From Spirochaetaceae bacterium (lineage in GTDB: Bacteria; Spirochaetota; Spirochaetia; DSM-27196; SKKC01): a stretch of DNA of 8,432 bases. Numbering within the stretch: position 1 is the first letter of the stretch; the number at the start of each line of letters is the position of its first letter. Both the position numbers and the translations under genes were made by a program. The notes beneath the pieces are model-generated. The model was given only the letters and a program-made list of their open reading frames with translations, was not told where the DNA came from and did no database searches. The stretch is taken from assembly GCA_003554375.1 (NCBI GenBank), contig PWGF01000127.1:1-8432 (forward strand). The letters run 5' to 3'. Shown in pieces: positions 5,385-8,432 of this stretch.

Positions 5385-6653
5385 ATGCGAGTACGAGTTC
5401 TTCTCATCGTGGGAATTGTAGCACTGGCTGGCGGAGTACTTCGCGCTCAGGCGCAGAACCCGTTCACCGGCGAGGGCGACCCACCCGGTCGAGGGGACGG
5501 AGCGGCGGCTCACTCGGAAGGCGACACGGGCCAGGCGGCTGCGGAGGATGCGGACTCGAGGAGCGGTGCGCTCCGCGATGGGTTGATCTCGTTCGGCGCA
5601 GGCCGGCCCCTCTTCCCCCGGCTAAACGCGTTTCTCCGTGCTCAACAGCGTACGCTCAACGCCCGGATTGCCGGCCTCATCCGTGAGGCTACGGGTGAAA
5701 CGGCCGCAGCGGGGGCGGCGCCGGCCGAGTCCGGAGAGGCTCCTCCGGCGGCCGAAGGGTCGGCCGCTGCAGTACTCGTGATTGGGCTCGTGGCATTTCT
5801 CTACGGGCTCTTGCATGCTGCACTCCCCGGGCATCGGAAGGTGCTACTGGTATCGTATTTCGTATCCGCCGACGCGCCGGTTCGCTACGGGGTGTTTGCG
5901 GGCCTGGGGGTGGCTGCCGTCCATTCGTTGGCGGCGGTGGCGGTAGTCCTGGGAGCGTACTACGTGTTGGAGGCGTCTCTCTCGGTCGCCCTTGATGACG
6001 CAACCCGGTATCTCCAGGCGGTGACCGCGGCGGGCATCCTCCTCGTGGGCGCGTTTCTCGTCGTATCCAAAGCTCGTGAGGCTCTCGGTCTTCGCGCGGG
6101 TCGCTCCGCCGGCCCCGCGAATGACTCCTACGGAACAACCTCCGCCCCCAACGGGGAGCACCGGCGCCGGCATGAACGCGAGCAAGGGCATCAGGGGCAG
6201 GGTGACGGGCAGCGCTACGGCTCTGGCCGCGGAGACAAGGACCGCCACGATCACCAGCACGACCATGCGCCGGCGCATCCGCCCCAGCAGGAGCACCACC
6301 ACGAGCACCACCACGAGCACGGTGCCGGGCTCATACGCCGTATGAAGGGGCGAGTGGGGTTGTTGCCGGCGATCGTGATCTCGGCGGTTGTGCCGTGCCC
6401 GGGCTCCGCGATGATTCTGATCTTTGCCCTCTCGTTGGGAGTGGTGTCGCTCGGCCTGTACGCGGTGGTGCTCTTCTCAGTAGGGATGGCGGTCACGCTC
6501 ACCGCGGTATCCGTGGTGGCCGTGCTCTCGAAGCGGGCGGTGTTGGGAGCTTTCGACGGGCGGCTCGGCGAGGTGCTCCACGTCGGCATCGAGGGCGTGG
6601 CGGGGATGGTCATGATCGCCTTCGGTCTGGGGCTTCTCCTGCCGTTTCTTTGA
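5385..6653 (+). CDS. NicO/RcnA-type nickel/cobalt transporter
   Basis: The inner-membrane transporter is 422 residues from the ATG at 5385 and probably moves Ni2+ or Co2+. This start has GGGAGG 6 nt upstream and opens a signal-like hydrophobic segment (5-20). The upstream in-frame ATG at 5304 adds 27 unlikely residues and lacks a ribosome binding site. An NPFTG motif (25-29) and a periplasmic-looking stretch to about 128 follow. Membrane helices lie near 129-147, 169-192, 210-227, 325-352, 355-380 and 402-421. The first contains the family motif His144-Ala-Ala-Leu-Pro-Gly-His150-Arg-Lys. The fourth contains PCPGS (337-341). Between helices three and four a His-rich loop (about 258-312) includes EHHHEHHHEH, as in metal-sensing or metal-buffering loops of RcnA-like exporters. 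The divergent DUF1007 gene is its expected partner. Direction of transport is inferred: the His-rich loop and MerR-like promoter favour export. Confidence 0.93.
   Translation: MRVRVLLIVGIVALAGGVLRAQAQNPFTGEGDPPGRGDGAAAHSEGDTGQAAAEDADSRSGALRDGLISFGAGRPLFPRLNAFLRAQQRTLNARIAGLIREATGETAAAGAAPAESGEAPPAAEGSAAAVLVIGLVAFLYGLLHAALPGHRKVLLVSYFVSADAPVRYGVFAGLGVAAVHSLAAVAVVLGAYYVLEASLSVALDDATRYLQAVTAAGILLVGAFLVVSKAREALGLRAGRSAGPANDSYGTTSAPNGEHRRRHEREQGHQGQGDGQRYGSGRGDKDRHDHQHDHAPAHPPQQEHHHEHHHEHGAGLIRRMKGRVGLLPAIVISAVVPCPGSAMILIFALSLGVVSLGLYAVVLFSVGMAVTLTAVSVVAVLSKRAVLGAFDGRLGEVLHVGIEGVAGMVMIAFGLGLLLPFL
6291..6320 (+). repeat. 12-bp tandem repeat encoding Glu-His-His-His
   Basis: GAGCACCACCAC occurs twice in a row (6291-6302, 6303-6314), followed by GAGCAC (6315-6320), exact at the DNA level. 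It encodes the EHHHEHHHEH part of the metal-binding loop of the transporter. The 12-bp unit keeps the frame, so slippage would change loop length without breaking the protein. Confidence 0.95.
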
Positions 6654-6826
6654 CGGAACGCGCACAAGCAGCGTTTCTCATGCTCGCCCGTGGAAGTTCA
6701 TCCCGGAGCGTTCTCTGATCCCGCTGGAGGGATTACGTGTCAGTCGTTCTGTGGAGCTACGGGAAATTCGGATACTGCACAAACCTGCTTGTTATGACTA
6801 AGCTCTTTGTAGAAAGGGGCTGAGGT

Positions 6827-8218
6827 ATGCGATTTGCTTTCGTTCTTGCAGTATCAAGTGTTGCAATTGCAGTAGTCACTGCGTGCACATCCCACGACCT
6901 CGAGATCGAAGCGCCGCGGGAGTCGCGCCTCGACGAGGAAATCGAGATTGCGGTGAGCGGGGCCGATCCCGACGAAGAGGTGGTGCTCGCCGCCGAGACG
7001 CGCGACCGAGCCGACAACCGCTGGGTATCGGAAGCCGCCTACACCGCCGACGCCGAAGGGGTTGTGCACCTTGGCGAGGAGGTGCCGGTTTCCGGTTCCT
7101 ATGATACTGCCGACCCCATGGGGTTGTTCTGGTCGATGGAGCCGCATGAAGAAGCCGAGAGGATTATGCGCTACTCTCCGCCCCAAACAGGCATGGAGGT
7201 CGAGCTGAGCGCGGAAACCGAATCCGGGAGGCAAGCCCGCGCGGAGCTCCTGCGGCATTTCGGCACGGACGGAGTGGAGCGCGAATGGATCGCCGAAGAC
7301 GGGGTAGTCGGCGGCTATTTCTCGCCCGATACGGACGAAGAGGTGCCGGGGATCGTTCTCCTCCATGGGCGCCCGGCAACCCCTTTGGGCTTTAAACCCA
7401 TGACCCTGGCTTCCCGTGGTTACCGGGGATTTGCCCCGCTGTATTTCCAGCCGGAGAACGCTGAGCAGCTCGGAGCTCGTCTTGAAGGAATTGGCGATCT
7501 GCCCGAAGCGCTCGTGGAGCGCCCCATAGAGTACGTCCAGGATGCGATCGACTGGTTGCAGGAACGCCCGGATGTTGCCTCCGTACCCGTCGGCGTGGGA
7601 GGCGCTTCGGCGGGCGGGGAGCTTGCCCTTATCGCAGGCGAGTATCTCGACGGGATCGGCGCGATCGTCTCATGGCACGGTCCGGGCCTCAAACAGGGGG
7701 CGTTTCCCCGAGACCGCCGCGAGCGGCAGACGAGCGCATGGAGCTTCGCGGAAGAACCCCTGCCTTATGTGTCGGACTCTCGGATGAACGTCCTGGAAGC
7801 CACTGTGGAGCAAGAGGCGCGCGGGAAGGAGAGCCCCGAGCCCGGGGAGCTTTGGCGCGTCGTTGAGCCGCTCATAGACGAAGAGGTGCGCATCCGAGTG
7901 GAGAACTCCAATGCGCCGGTTCTGTTGATCTCCGGTTTCGAAGATGTCTATGTGAAGGCCGCGGTGTTTCAGGAGGGCGTAGCCCAACGGCTCAGCGAAA
8001 TCGACTACGAGCCACCGCACGAGCACCGATCATACGAAGACGCCGGTCACTGGTTTAACGTTCCGTATGTACCGCAGTACACTCATGTCGGCCTTGCCGC
8101 GGCCGGCCGTGCCCGGAGGCCGCCGGGCGGATCCGCGGAGGGCGACGCCGCGGCGGCAGCGGATTCCTGGCCGCGCGTTCTTGAATACTTCCGGATGGGA
8201 GCGCAGGGGGAGTATTAG
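6827..8218 (+). CDS. BAAT/acyl-CoA thioesterase family hydrolase, predicted lipoprotein
   Basis: The 463-residue protein has the two-domain layout of bile acid-CoA:amino acid N-acyltransferases and type I acyl-CoA thioesterases. The N-terminal beta-sandwich (about 24-130) carries APRESRLDEEIEIAVSG (29-45), the GSYDTADPMGLFWSM stretch (90-104) and related signatures. The C-terminal alpha/beta hydrolase spans about 145-460. Its nucleophile elbow is GGASAGGEL (258-266, Ser261), with Asp373 in GFEDVY and His408 in AGHWF completing the triad. A GG-DAAAAADSW-LEYF tail (434-455) matches the family's usual end. Serine rather than cysteine puts it with the thioesterase/hydrolase branch. Unusually, residues 1-20 form a signal peptide with lipobox Val-Thr-Ala-Cys20, so the protein should sit in the envelope, where acyl-CoA is absent. 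The substrate is therefore open. ATG at 6827 has AAAGGGG at 6813-6819. It lies 173 bp after the transporter gene and is probably transcribed separately. Confidence 0.9.
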   Translation: MRFAFVLAVSSVAIAVVTACTSHDLEIEAPRESRLDEEIEIAVSGADPDEEVVLAAETRDRADNRWVSEAAYTADAEGVVHLGEEVPVSGSYDTADPMGLFWSMEPHEEAERIMRYSPPQTGMEVELSAETESGRQARAELLRHFGTDGVEREWIAEDGVVGGYFSPDTDEEVPGIVLLHGRPATPLGFKPMTLASRGYRGFAPLYFQPENAEQLGARLEGIGDLPEALVERPIEYVQDAIDWLQERPDVASVPVGVGGASAGGELALIAGEYLDGIGAIVSWHGPGLKQGAFPRDRRERQTSAWSFAEEPLPYVSDSRMNVLEATVEQEARGKESPEPGELWRVVEPLIDEEVRIRVENSNAPVLLISGFEDVYVKAAVFQEGVAQRLSEIDYEPPHEHRSYEDAGHWFNVPYVPQYTHVGLAAAGRARRPPGGSAEGDAAAAADSWPRVLEYFRMGAQGEY

Positions 8219-8314
8219 CCGAGAGGGGGGATTACTGGCGCGGAGAGACCGCTTGCCCCGGGGCTGGCGAGAATTGTCGTCGGCAACGCACCCCGTCTCC
8301 TCCGGCACTCCCCC

Positions 8315-8432
8315 TCACAGAATCTGAACGACCGCCGATACCACCGTCACCAGCGCAAAGAACGCCATAATCATGCGGTTGGTCGTGCGGAACCGGGCGT
8401 CCATGTCGATTCGCATCTCCTCAAATCGCTTG
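8315..8432 (-). CDS. Partial protein ending in a membrane helix (C-terminus only)
   Basis: The frame enters from the right edge and ends at TGA (8315-8317), giving the last 38 residues. They read as a charged, helix-like stretch (KRFEEMRIDMDARFRTTNRM) followed by a hydrophobic segment of about 18 residues ending VVQIL. This coiled-coil-then-terminal-helix layout is common in small bacterial membrane-associated proteins, but the family cannot be named from the fragment. It is convergent with the BAAT-family gene, with 96 bp between the stop codons. No terminator with a T-run was seen there; GCCCCGGGGC at 8255-8264 is a loopless palindrome. Confidence 0.6.
   Translation of the reverse strand, partial: KRFEEMRIDMDARFRTTNRMIMAFFALVTVVSAVVQIL

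Overview
The window is GC-rich bacterial DNA from a diderm (Gram-negative-type) organism. It encodes a predicted outer-membrane beta-barrel protein and two lipoproteins with clear lipoboxes. Several exported proteins are rich in Asp and Glu, which would suit a marine or saline habitat. A free-living, polysaccharide-using bacterium, perhaps a spirochaete-like lineage, is a reasonable guess, but nothing here fixes the taxonomy. I see no phage, insertion sequence, CRISPR array, rRNA or tRNA.

Layout. Positions 1-325 hold no gene I can support. Two minus-strand genes follow. The first (326-886) is a small secreted beta-barrel-like protein. The second (1009-2451) is a GH16 laminarinase-type lipoprotein with an extra C-terminal beta-sandwich-like module. 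The 339-bp gap 2452-2790 carries a minus-strand promoter and an exact 27-bp direct repeat upstream of a plus-strand gene (2791-3177) for an unrecognised small protein with a C-terminal membrane anchor. A 302-bp gap with degenerate GC-rich repeats leads to a class I SAM-dependent methyltransferase (3480-4226).

Next is a divergent pair. A DUF1007 periplasmic protein whose predicted mature N-terminus is His-Pro-His (4278-5048, minus) faces a NicO/RcnA-type nickel/cobalt transporter with a histidine-rich loop (5385-6653, plus). The 336 bp between them hold a strong sigma70-like promoter with a 19-bp spacer that encloses a small centred dyad, a layout reminiscent of MerR-type metal-responsive promoters. 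After this comes a BAAT/acyl-CoA thioesterase family alpha/beta hydrolase that appears to be an exported lipoprotein (6827-8218). At the right edge is the C-terminal end of a minus-strand protein ending in a membrane helix (8315-8432).

How they fit together. The GH16 enzyme and the barrel protein may both serve the cell envelope or beta-glucan use, but their link is only adjacency. DUF1007 and NicO are a known genomic partnership and form the one clear functional module, transition-metal transport. The other genes look like independent units. I do not see an unmistakable new multi-gene system. The most original signals are regulatory: an 11-bp inverted repeat that could hide the start codon of the barrel gene only in read-through transcripts, the duplicated 27-bp leader element, and the MerR-like promoter in front of the metal transporter.
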